From positions 1 to 64,000 of the forward strand of contig CACHOG010000006.1 in the NCBI GenBank assembly GCA_902581445.1: a stretch of DNA of 64,000 bases. The letters are read 5' to 3'. Made by a program: the position numbers and the translations under genes. This document shows positions 39,959 to 46,906 of the stretch, piece after piece (positions within the stretch are counted from its first letter, which is position 1; each line of letters starts with the position of its first letter). The stretch is from an uncultured Pelagibacteraceae bacterium. Its GTDB lineage: Bacteria > Pseudomonadota > Alphaproteobacteria > Pelagibacterales > Pelagibacteraceae. The notes beneath the pieces were generated by a model, which saw only the letters and a list, made by a program, of their open reading frames with translations, was not told the DNA's origin and searched no databases.

Positions 39959-41083
39959 ATGGCAAAAAGAGATTACTATGATGTTTTAGGAATTAATAAA
40001 AACGCTTCTCCTGATCAAATTAAATCTGCCTACAGAAAATTAGCTGTTAAATTTCACCCTGATAAAAACAAAGGAGATAAAGCCTCTGAAGATAAATTTA
40101 AGGAGGCATCTGAGGCTTATCACGTTCTATCAAATGCGGAAAGAAAACAAAATTATGATAATTTTGGACATGCTGCTTTTGAAAATGGTGGAGGAGGAAG
40201 AGGAGGATTTGGTAACTTTGATTTCTCAAACCATTTTTCAGATATTTTTGAGGATTTTTTTGGTGAAGGTTTTGGCGGTGGAAGAAGGTCTAGAAGATCA
40301 AACAATAGAGGTTCTGATCTAAGGTATGATTTATCTATTACACTTGAAGAAGCTTACATTGGAAAAAAGCAAGATATAAAATTTTCTTCATCAGAAAAAT
40401 GCGAAACCTGTAAAGGTGGTGGCTCTAAACCAGGGCATAACGTTGGTTCATGCTCGATGTGTGGGGGTCATGGTCAAGTGAGATCAAACCAAGGATTTTT
40501 TACTGTTCAACAAACTTGTCCACAATGTTCAGGATCAGGAGAAGAAATTACAAATCCTTGTTCCAGTTGTGGAGGGCAAGGTAAGAAACAAACGTCTAAG
40601 AGATTATCTGTTACTATTCCCAAAGGTGTTGATGATGGAACTAGAATAAGATTATCAGGCAAAGGTGAGGCTGGAACGAGAGGTGGAGGAAATGGAGATT
40701 TATATTTATTTGTAAACGTTTATTCTCATGAATTGTTTAAAAGGTCAGATGAAAATTTGTTTTTTGAGTGCCCAATTTCAATAGCAGATGCAGCATTAGG
40801 TACTTCAATTGAAATACCGACAATTGATGGCGGGAAGGCAAAAATTAAGATACCTGCTGGTACGCAATCCGGGAAACAATTTAGATTAAGGGGGAAAGGC
40901 ATGCCTTATATGAGAGGGAGTGGTATGGGTGATCTTTATATTCAAGTTAACACTGAAGTTCCGATATCATTAAATAAGGAACAGAAAGAATTGCTAGAGA
41001 AATTTAGGGAAATTGAAAATGAAAAATCTAATCCAAGTATAAAAAAATTCTTTCAAAAAGCTAAAAGTTTCTGGAAAAGTTAA
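39959..41083 (+). CDS. dnaJ: Co-chaperone DnaJ (Hsp40)
   Basis: Stimulates the DnaK ATPase and delivers substrates. The 374-residue type I protein has the J domain (residues 1-70) with the HPD tripeptide in FHPDKNKG, a Gly/Phe-rich region (residues about 75-115), a zinc-finger domain with four CxxCxGxG-like repeats (CETCKGGG, CSMCGGHG, CPQCSGSG, CSSCGGQG) and the C-terminal peptide-binding domains. Confidence 0.98.
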   Translation: MAKRDYYDVLGINKNASPDQIKSAYRKLAVKFHPDKNKGDKASEDKFKEASEAYHVLSNAERKQNYDNFGHAAFENGGGGRGGFGNFDFSNHFSDIFEDFFGEGFGGGRRSRRSNNRGSDLRYDLSITLEEAYIGKKQDIKFSSSEKCETCKGGGSKPGHNVGSCSMCGGHGQVRSNQGFFTVQQTCPQCSGSGEEITNPCSSCGGQGKKQTSKRLSVTIPKGVDDGTRIRLSGKGEAGTRGGGNGDLYLFVNVYSHELFKRSDENLFFECPISIADAALGTSIEIPTIDGGKAKIKIPAGTQSGKQFRLRGKGMPYMRGSGMGDLYIQVNTEVPISLNKEQKELLEKFREIENEKSNPSIKKFFQKAKSFWKS

Positions 41084-41111
41084 TCCTATTAAAGCATAAT
41101 AATATTAATTT

Positions 41112-41966
41112 ATGTTTTCTATATCTACTAAATCGAAAATTTTAATTGCCTCTATTTTAAGTAAAATCTTAATTTTTTTAATTGGTGATAAAAAAAGAAT
41201 TGTATTAAGAAATAACATTAAATATGAAATTGATCTAAATGAAGCGGTTGATTTGGGAATATTTTTAGGCATTAAAAACGAAAATAATCTCTATAGAATT
41301 AAAAATATTTTAAACTCTAAAAGTAAGCAAGTTTTAGTTGATATAGGCTCAAATGTTGGCTCAGTTACTTTGCCTTTAGCTAAATTATTTAATTTATCGA
41401 CTGTAATTTCTATAGAGCCAACAAAATTTGCATTTTCAAAATTAAAAAAAAACATAAAACTTAATCCGAGTTTAAAAAGTAGAATTAAATTGTTTAACAT
41501 ATTTATATCCAATGAAAGGAAAAAGGTCAGTTTTGTTCACTCTTCTTGGAAACTTAAAGTAGATAGTAAAAGGCACAAAGTTCACCTTGGAACTTTAAAA
41601 AAAACATCAAATAGAACAAAAACACTTTCCGAAGTTCTTGGTAAAATAGGAAAAAGGATAGCTTTTATTAAAATTGATGTAGATGGTTATGAGATAAATG
41701 TGCTTAGAAGTGGCAAAAGAATTATCAATAAACACAAACCATTAATTTATTTTGAATTTGCGCCCTATCTTTATAAAGAATTTGGCTACTCGCCTGAAAT
41801 TCTCATAGATTTTGTTAAAAAAGATTTAAACTATACATTCTTAAATGAAAATTTTGACGAAATTAAAAATATTTATGAAATTGGCAAAAAATTAAAAGAT
41901 AGATCCTTAAATTTTTTTTTAGCACATAAAACAAATCTATATCAGTTTAAAGATTTACAATTATGA
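41112..41966 (+). CDS. FkbM-family methyltransferase
   Basis: 284-residue SAM-dependent methyltransferase of the FkbM type. Visible are the SAM-binding QVLVDIGSNVGSVTLPLAKL (about residue 75), the acidic strand-2 end VISIEPTKFAF, and IAFIKIDVDGYEINVLRSG (about residue 180), the diagnostic FkbM block. Such enzymes O-methylate sugars or polyketides; the substrate here is unknown. It is inserted between dnaJ (28-bp gap) and a small membrane ORF that it overlaps by 4 bp. Confidence 0.85.
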   Translation: MFSISTKSKILIASILSKILIFLIGDKKRIVLRNNIKYEIDLNEAVDLGIFLGIKNENNLYRIKNILNSKSKQVLVDIGSNVGSVTLPLAKLFNLSTVISIEPTKFAFSKLKKNIKLNPSLKSRIKLFNIFISNERKKVSFVHSSWKLKVDSKRHKVHLGTLKKTSNRTKTLSEVLGKIGKRIAFIKIDVDGYEINVLRSGKRIINKHKPLIYFEFAPYLYKEFGYSPEILIDFVKKDLNYTFLNENFDEIKNIYEIGKKLKDRSLNFFLAHKTNLYQFKDLQL

Positions 41967-42130
41967 ATTTAGAACAAATAATGCCTGCGATAGCAATGAT
42001 ATTAGTGTTAATACTGGTACTCCCTGGATTTTTATCATCGAATTCAAATTTAAAAACTTTCTTAAAAAACATATCTATTTGGACTATAATTGTTTTAGTT
42101 GTTATGGTAGTTCTATATTTCTTTTATTAA
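41963..42130 (+). CDS. Small membrane protein before dapB, unknown
   Basis: 55-codon ORF whose ATG overlaps the stop of the FkbM gene (ATGA) and whose TAA is immediately followed by the dapB ATG. Two hydrophobic helices (about residues 8-24 and 38-54; MPAIAMILVLILVLPGFL and WTIIVLVVMVVLYFFY) flank a short polar loop containing LKTFLKN. The exact fit between neighbours supports translation. No family recognised. Confidence 0.65.
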   Translation: MNLEQIMPAIAMILVLILVLPGFLSSNSNLKTFLKNISIWTIIVLVVMVVLYFFY

Positions 42131-42907
42131 ATGAAAAAAATTAACTTAGCTATAACTGGTTGTATGGGACGAATGGGTAAGCATATAATCAAATCAGCAA
42201 TATCAGATAAAAATTTTAAGATTGTTACTCTTACAGAAAATAGAATTATAAAAAAAAGGATAAATGGTATTAGGCCTAGCTTAAATACCATTGAAGCTTT
42301 TAAGAAAGCAAACTTGATAATAGATTTTAGTGTACCTAAATGTACCTTTGAAATCCTTAAAATTTCAAGCCAACTCAAAAAGAAAGTTATTATTGGAACA
42401 ACCGGATTTTCTGAAAAAGAGGAAAATTTAATTAAAAAATACTCAAGAAAAATACCAATTCTTAAGGCAGGAAATATGAGCTTAGGTATTAATTTGTTGA
42501 TGTATTTAACAGAAATAGCATCTAAATCTTTAGGTGATAAATTCTTAAGCAAAGTTTTTGAGGTTCATCATAAACATAAGAAAGACCACCCGTCAGGAAC
42601 GGCATTAATGCTTGGTAGAGGTATAGCTATAGGTAAAAAAACAGAATTTTATAAGTTGGTAGGAAAAAAATATTTAAATAAAAAATCTTTCCCTTATGGA
42701 AAAAAAATTAATTTTAATTCTCTTAGAAAAGGAGAGGTTGTGGGTGAACATGAGGTTGCTTTCTCTAGTGGTAAGGAAATAATTACTTTAAACCATGAGG
42801 CATTTGATAGAGCGCTTTATTCTGAGGGAGCTTTAGTGGCTGCTAAATGGTTAAATAAAAAAAAACCTGGTCTTTACTCTATGAGAGATGTCTTGAATTT
42901 TAGTTAA
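42131..42907 (+). CDS. dapB: 4-hydroxy-tetrahydrodipicolinate reductase
   Basis: NAD(P)H-dependent reductase of the diaminopimelate/lysine pathway. The 258-residue protein has the Rossmann motif ITGCMGRMGKHI, IIGTTGFSEKE, and the catalytic VHHKHKKDHPSGTAL block (family HHRxKxDxPSGTA). Its stop overlaps the nth ATG by one base. DAP feeds peptidoglycan and lysine synthesis. Confidence 0.96.
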   Translation: MKKINLAITGCMGRMGKHIIKSAISDKNFKIVTLTENRIIKKRINGIRPSLNTIEAFKKANLIIDFSVPKCTFEILKISSQLKKKVIIGTTGFSEKEENLIKKYSRKIPILKAGNMSLGINLLMYLTEIASKSLGDKFLSKVFEVHHKHKKDHPSGTALMLGRGIAIGKKTEFYKLVGKKYLNKKSFPYGKKINFNSLRKGEVVGEHEVAFSSGKEIITLNHEAFDRALYSEGALVAAKWLNKKKPGLYSMRDVLNFS

Positions 42908-43560
42908 TGGACAAAAAAGACCGAGCAAAAATAATTCTAAAGATTTTAAATAAAACTTATCCAAAAATTTCTGTACCGTTAAAAAGTAGAAATGTTTTTA
43001 CTTTACTAATATCAGTTTTATTATCAGCTCAATGTACCGATGTTAATGTAAATAATGTTACAAAAAATATTTATCCTAAATATTATAAGCCTAAGCATTT
43101 TTTAAACTTGGGTAGAAAAAAAATTGAAAAGCTAATTAGAAAAATTGGGATATTTAGAATTAAAGCTAAAAGTATTTATAATCTATCAAAAATTATAGTT
43201 AAGAAATATAACGGTAATGTACCTAAAACTTTTGAAGAATTAGAAAAACTTCCTGGAGTCGGGCATAAAACTGCAAGTGTGGTTATGTCCCAGGGATTTG
43301 GACATCCTGCTTTTCCAGTTGATACGCATATTCATCGACTAGCTCAAAGATGGGGCTTAACCAATGGTAAAAATGTTGTTCAAACGGAGATTGATCTTAA
43401 AAGATTATTTCCTAAGAAATATTGGAACAAATTACACCTTCAAATAATTTATTATGGCAGAGAATTTTGTAAAGCAAGAGAATGCTACGGAATATCTTGT
43501 AAAATTTGTACTACTTGCTATCCTAATAGAAAAAAACCTATTCAAACAAAGAAAGCATAA
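42907..43560 (+). CDS. nth: Endonuclease III
   Basis: DNA glycosylase/AP lyase for oxidised pyrimidines. The 217-residue protein has the helix-hairpin-helix LEKLPGVGHKTASVVM with the catalytic Lys and the catalytic Asp in FPVDTHIHRLAQRWG. The C-terminal Cys cluster is unusual: C-x4-C-x4-C-x2-C-x2-C instead of the canonical C-x6-C-x2-C-x5-C that holds the [4Fe-4S] cluster. It sits between dapB and the PfkB kinase. Confidence 0.94.
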   Translation: MDKKDRAKIILKILNKTYPKISVPLKSRNVFTLLISVLLSAQCTDVNVNNVTKNIYPKYYKPKHFLNLGRKKIEKLIRKIGIFRIKAKSIYNLSKIIVKKYNGNVPKTFEELEKLPGVGHKTASVVMSQGFGHPAFPVDTHIHRLAQRWGLTNGKNVVQTEIDLKRLFPKKYWNKLHLQIIYYGREFCKARECYGISCKICTTCYPNRKKPIQTKKA

Positions 43561-43561
43561 T

Positions 43562-44491
43562 ATGAAAATTCTAGGTATTGGAAATGCAATTGTTGATGTT
43601 ATTTGCAAAGTAAAGGATGATTTTTTAAATAAAAATAATTTAACCAAAAGCACAATGAAATTAATTTTTGATGAAAAAGAGTTCAAAAGTTTACTTTCTA
43701 GTCTTAAAATAGAAAAGACTGTATCGGGTGGGTCAGTGGCTAATTCTATAGTTGGTTTGTCTCAACTAGGTAATGAAGTAGGCTTTATTGGTAAAGTTTC
43801 CGATGACGATCTTGGTAGTAAATATGAAGAAGGATTAAAAAAAGAAAATGTTAAGTATTTTTATTCAAAGAAAAAAGAAAATCTTCCAACTGGAACTTGC
43901 TTGATATTAGTAACTCCTGATTCTGAGAGAACAATGTGCACATTTTTAGGTACAGCAGGAAAAATAAATCAAAATGATGTGAACTCAGAAGCAATTAAAA
44001 AAAGTGAAATTATTCTTTTAGAGGGATATCTTTGGGACGAGGGAGATCCAAAAAAAGCATTTGAAAAAGCAATTGAAAATGCAAATAGAGTTGCAATGTC
44101 TTTATCTGACCAGTTTTGTGTTGATAGGCATAAACCTCATTTTCTAAATTTAGTAAAAACCAAATTAGATATCACTTTTGCTAATGAACAAGAAATAATG
44201 TCATTAATAAATGCAAAGTCTTTCGATGAAGTTATAAGTTTTTCTAAGTCTCTTGGTAAAATCATTGTTTTAACAAGAGGTGAAAAAGGTGCTGTAGCAA
44301 TCAATAAAGATGAAGTAGTTGAATGTGGAATAAAAAAAGGTCTTAAAATTGTTGATTTAACTGGTGCGGGCGATCTATTCGCGGCCGGTTTTTTGCACGG
44401 ACATGTAAATAATATGTCAATGAAAGAATGCTTAGATAAAGGTACTGAAATGTCATCAAAAGTAATTCAGCAGATTGGGGCAAGGCTCTAA
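43562..44491 (+). CDS. PfkB-family sugar/nucleoside kinase (adenosine kinase-like)
   Basis: Kinase of the ribokinase superfamily. The protein starts MKILGIGNAIVDVICKVKD at 43562; an upstream in-frame ATG at 43454 lies within nth and is rejected. About 309 residues. It shows SGGSVANSIVGLSQLG near residue 60 and the C-terminal anion-hole motif DLTGAGDLFAAGFLHG with the catalytic Asp. Alphaproteobacterial relatives are annotated as adenosine kinase; the substrate is not proven by sequence. Confidence 0.9.
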   Translation: MKILGIGNAIVDVICKVKDDFLNKNNLTKSTMKLIFDEKEFKSLLSSLKIEKTVSGGSVANSIVGLSQLGNEVGFIGKVSDDDLGSKYEEGLKKENVKYFYSKKKENLPTGTCLILVTPDSERTMCTFLGTAGKINQNDVNSEAIKKSEIILLEGYLWDEGDPKKAFEKAIENANRVAMSLSDQFCVDRHKPHFLNLVKTKLDITFANEQEIMSLINAKSFDEVISFSKSLGKIIVLTRGEKGAVAINKDEVVECGIKKGLKIVDLTGAGDLFAAGFLHGHVNNMSMKECLDKGTEMSSKVIQQIGARL

Positions 44492-44501
44492 ATTATTTAC
44501 T

Positions 44502-44609
44502 TCATTTTTTTTTTCTTTTAAAGCTTCCCTTGCCCTTTTTAGGTTTAATTACTCTTATTTTATATTTAGGTGTCATTAAATCTTTAGCTATTGAATTTTT
44601 TTTTTTCAC
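44502..44609 (-). CDS. ArfA-like alternative ribosome-rescue factor
   Basis: 35-codon ORF starting at GTG 44609, which shares one base with the TAG of the winged-helix gene (TAGTG), and ending TGA at 44504-44502. The peptide includes NSIAKDLMTPKYKIRV and then KPKKGKGSFKRKKK. The block A-x2-L-x2-P-x(2)-+-x-RV followed by KKGKGS(Y/F)-x-RK is the core of ArfA, which recruits RF2 to ribosomes stalled on mRNAs lacking a stop codon. The product already has the length of the active, truncated E. coli form. Function is inferred from this motif alone. Confidence 0.72.
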   Translation of the reverse strand: MKKKNSIAKDLMTPKYKIRVIKPKKGKGSFKRKKK

Positions 44610-45187
44610 TAAATAAAATATCCTTCCTTATCACTTTTTATAAAATTGTTATCGTTAAAGGCTTTTTTTAGCTTTTTTCTAAGTCTATACACATGAGTTT
44701 CTACAGTGTGTGTCTCGGAGTCTTCTGAATATCCCCAAACCTCTTTTTGTAAAGTATTTATATTAATTGATTTTTTTTGTTTTTTTAAAAATAATATAAT
44801 TTCAATCTCTCGTTCTGTGAGTTTTAATTTGTTATTTTTAAATAATAAATTTCTTGAATTTAAATTTAACATGTATTCCTTGATATTAATATTTGATTGG
44901 AAATTATATTGTTGCATTAATAAATTTGAATTTATTTTTTCTACTAATGAAAATAAATTAAATGGATAATTTTCTACTGTTATTATTTGTTTGTTATTTA
45001 CTAAATTATTTTCTGATTTCTTTTTAGTTAATACTATGAAACTTTGATCATTTCTTTTCTTTTGGTCGTCTATCACGTCTTTTTCATTTTCAAAGTCAAA
45101 TAAATCAAAGTTTAAAAATTGTTTAATCTCAGAGATAATATTATATAAAACTTTAAAGTTTATAATATAAACTGATGGTTTACTCAT
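44609..45187 (-). CDS. OmpR-type winged-helix regulator with degenerate receiver
   Basis: 192-residue transcription factor. The C-terminal 90 residues form a trans_reg_C winged helix (LKLTEREIEIILFLKKQ, LQKEVWGYSEDSETHTVETH, YRLRKKLKKAF). The first about 95 residues have the alternating pattern of a receiver fold but no obvious phospho-acceptor Asp pocket, so it is probably not a classical response regulator. No histidine kinase lies nearby. It diverges from the L,D-transpeptidase by 11 bp and is translationally linked to the ArfA-like ORF. Confidence 0.85.
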   Translation of the reverse strand: MSKPSVYIINFKVLYNIISEIKQFLNFDLFDFENEKDVIDDQKKRNDQSFIVLTKKKSENNLVNNKQIITVENYPFNLFSLVEKINSNLLMQQYNFQSNINIKEYMLNLNSRNLLFKNNKLKLTEREIEIILFLKKQKKSININTLQKEVWGYSEDSETHTVETHVYRLRKKLKKAFNDNNFIKSDKEGYFI

Positions 45188-45198
45188 TTGATTAATTT

Positions 45199-45690
45199 AT
45201 GCTAATAAAAGTAAAAAATAAAGATACTTTAATTTTTGATGACTTTACTTTTCGATGTGTTGTTGGAAAAGAAGGAATTACTAGTAATAAAAGAGAGGGT
45301 GACTTACGTACTCCTAAAGGATTGTTTAAACTAGACACAGTATACTATAGGGCTGATAGAATAAAAAATATACAGACTAAGTTAAAATTAAGAAAAATTA
45401 AGAAAAATATGGGTTGGTGCAATGACCCAAGAGATAAAAAATATAATTCGTTGGTTAATATAAATGAAAAAATCAAACATGAAAAACTTTATCGAAAAGA
45501 TAATAAATACGATGTTTTAATAGTTATTGATTATAATTTGAAGAGACCTATCCCATTCAAAGGCAGTGCAATATTTATACATTTGACAAAAAATTTTAAA
45601 GGGACAGCTGGTTGTGTCGCGCTTTTGAAAAAAGATCTTTTAATAATATTAAAACTTATAAATAGAAAAACAAAAATTAAAATTAATTAA
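45199..45690 (+). CDS. L,D-transpeptidase (YkuD-domain) protein
   Basis: 163-residue YkuD-domain protein with KREGDLRTPKGLFKLD near residue 35 and the active-site region GSAIFIHLTKNFKGTAGCVAL (His and catalytic Cys; two short halves). The final Arg of SHGCVR-type sites is absent, as in the alphaproteobacterial GTAGCVAL subgroup. There is no signal peptide, so either the export route is unusual or it acts on cytosolic precursors. Its end overlaps yggS by 4 bp. Confidence 0.87.
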   Translation: MLIKVKNKDTLIFDDFTFRCVVGKEGITSNKREGDLRTPKGLFKLDTVYYRADRIKNIQTKLKLRKIKKNMGWCNDPRDKKYNSLVNINEKIKHEKLYRKDNKYDVLIVIDYNLKRPIPFKGSAIFIHLTKNFKGTAGCVALLKKDLLIILKLINRKTKIKIN

Positions 45691-46328
45691 CTTCGTTGAC
45701 CAAAAATTTTTGATCCAATTCTAACGTATGTGGCTGAATTTTTTGCAGCTAATAAGTAATCATTAGACATGCCCATACTTAATTCTGTGAGAGTTGTTTT
45801 TGCTCTGATATTATTCATTTTTTCAAAATAAACTTGTGTATCTGCAACAAATGGGGGTATACACATTAAACCAATAATATCTAATTCAAAATCCTCAATT
45901 TTTTTGTAGAAGACTTCAAATTCTCTTAATGAAACACCATTCTTTTGATCTTCCTCTCCAATATTAACTTGAATGAATAATTTAGGCTTAAAATTTTTTT
46001 TGATTTGTTCGTTGGCTATTTTATCAGCTAACTTAATATTATCCAAAGAGTGTATAAAGTCGAACAAAGGCAAACAAAATTTTACTTTATTAGTTTGTAA
46101 CTTACCAATTAAATGAAGTTTTATAGATTTGTTTTTTTCTTTTGTTTCTGTCCATTTTTCCAAAGCCTCTTGAACTTTATTTTCGCCAAAATGTATATGT
46201 CCATGATCAATAGCAGGCTGAATATGATTAATTGGAAAAGTTTTTGAAACAGCAATAATTTTTGTATCGGAATTTATTGCGCTTAATTCCTTATTGATTA
46301 ATATTAGGTTATTTACAATATCATGCAT
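45687..46328 (-). CDS. YggS/PLPBP-family PLP homeostasis protein
   Basis: 213-residue alanine-racemase-fold PLP-binding protein. The PLP Lys is in IIAVSKTFPINHI, followed by HFGENKVQEA, HLIGKLQTNK, LFIQVNIGEEDQKNG, GLMCIPP and LSMGMSNDYLLA, which are all family blocks. These proteins buffer pyridoxal phosphate rather than catalyse a known reaction. The ATG overlaps the divergent TenI-like ATG in the palindrome ATGCAT. Confidence 0.94.
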   Translation of the reverse strand: MHDIVNNLILINKELSAINSDTKIIAVSKTFPINHIQPAIDHGHIHFGENKVQEALEKWTETKEKNKSIKLHLIGKLQTNKVKFCLPLFDFIHSLDNIKLADKIANEQIKKNFKPKLFIQVNIGEEDQKNGVSLREFEVFYKKIEDFELDIIGLMCIPPFVADTQVYFEKMNNIRAKTTLTELSMGMSNDYLLAAKNSATYVRIGSKIFGQRS

Positions 46329-46868
46329 ACAAAATATAAATTTTATTATTTCATAGAAAGTTTTAATTTTAAAGAATTATCAAACATAAAAAAATCTATA
46401 AACATTATATTTAGAAACTACCAGAACCAAAATTATGTCGATGAATTATTAAATACTAGGAAGTTTTGTAGAAGAAAAGGTTTTAAGCTCTATCTTTCAA
46501 ATAACATCAATCTAGCGATAAAACTAAAGCTGGATGGGGTTTATTTGCCATCTTTCAATAAAAAATTAATTTATAAAAATTTTAACTCTAAAAAAAGATT
46601 TAAGATTATTGGATCTGCTCATAATATTCCTGAAATTAAAATTAAAGAAAAACAAAATTGCGAAGAAATATTTTTAAGTCCTATTTTTAAAACGGAAAAA
46701 CATAGAAAATACTTAGATATTGTTAAATTTAACCTTCAGGCACTTGCAACTGATAGAAATATTATTGCCTTAGGAGGAGTCAATACTAATAATTTAAACA
46801 GAATAAATCTCACTAAATCTAAAGGTGTAGCTTCGATTTCTTGGATAAAAAAAAACGGCCTAAAATAA
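46323..46868 (+). CDS. ThiE/TenI-like TIM-barrel protein
   Basis: 181-residue protein resembling thiamine-phosphate synthase or TenI. Family-like segments are KLDGVYLPSFNKK, IIGSAHNIPEI, EIFLSPIFKTEKH and IIALGGVNTNN. It is shorter than ThiE and several catalytic positions look changed (for example no HLGQxD in the DGVYLP block), so it may be a degenerate paralogue without thiamine synthase activity. Its final codons lie inside a bidirectional terminator. Confidence 0.72.
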   Translation: MHTKYKFYYFIESFNFKELSNIKKSINIIFRNYQNQNYVDELLNTRKFCRRKGFKLYLSNNINLAIKLKLDGVYLPSFNKKLIYKNFNSKKRFKIIGSAHNIPEIKIKEKQNCEEIFLSPIFKTEKHRKYLDIVKFNLQALATDRNIIALGGVNTNNLNRINLTKSKGVASISWIKKNGLK

Positions 46869-46880
46869 ATTTTAGGCCGT
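46855..46880. terminator. Bidirectional intrinsic terminator
   Basis: A perfect 12-bp inverted repeat, ACGGCCTAAAAT (46855-46866) and ATTTTAGGCCGT (46869-46880), with a 2-nt spacer. It is flanked by A-rich sequence on the left and T-rich sequence on the right, so it can end transcription from both the TenI-like gene (+) and the porin (-). Its left arm includes the last codons and the first base of the stop of the TenI-like gene. Confidence 0.85.
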
Positions 46881-46906
46881 TTTAAATTTTTAAGTCTTAG
46901 AAATAA

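Noticed and set aside
43454-43561. Longer start for the PfkB kinase inside nth
   Set aside because: The added residues are nth sequence read out of frame; MKILGIGNAIVD at 43562 is the normal start of the family.
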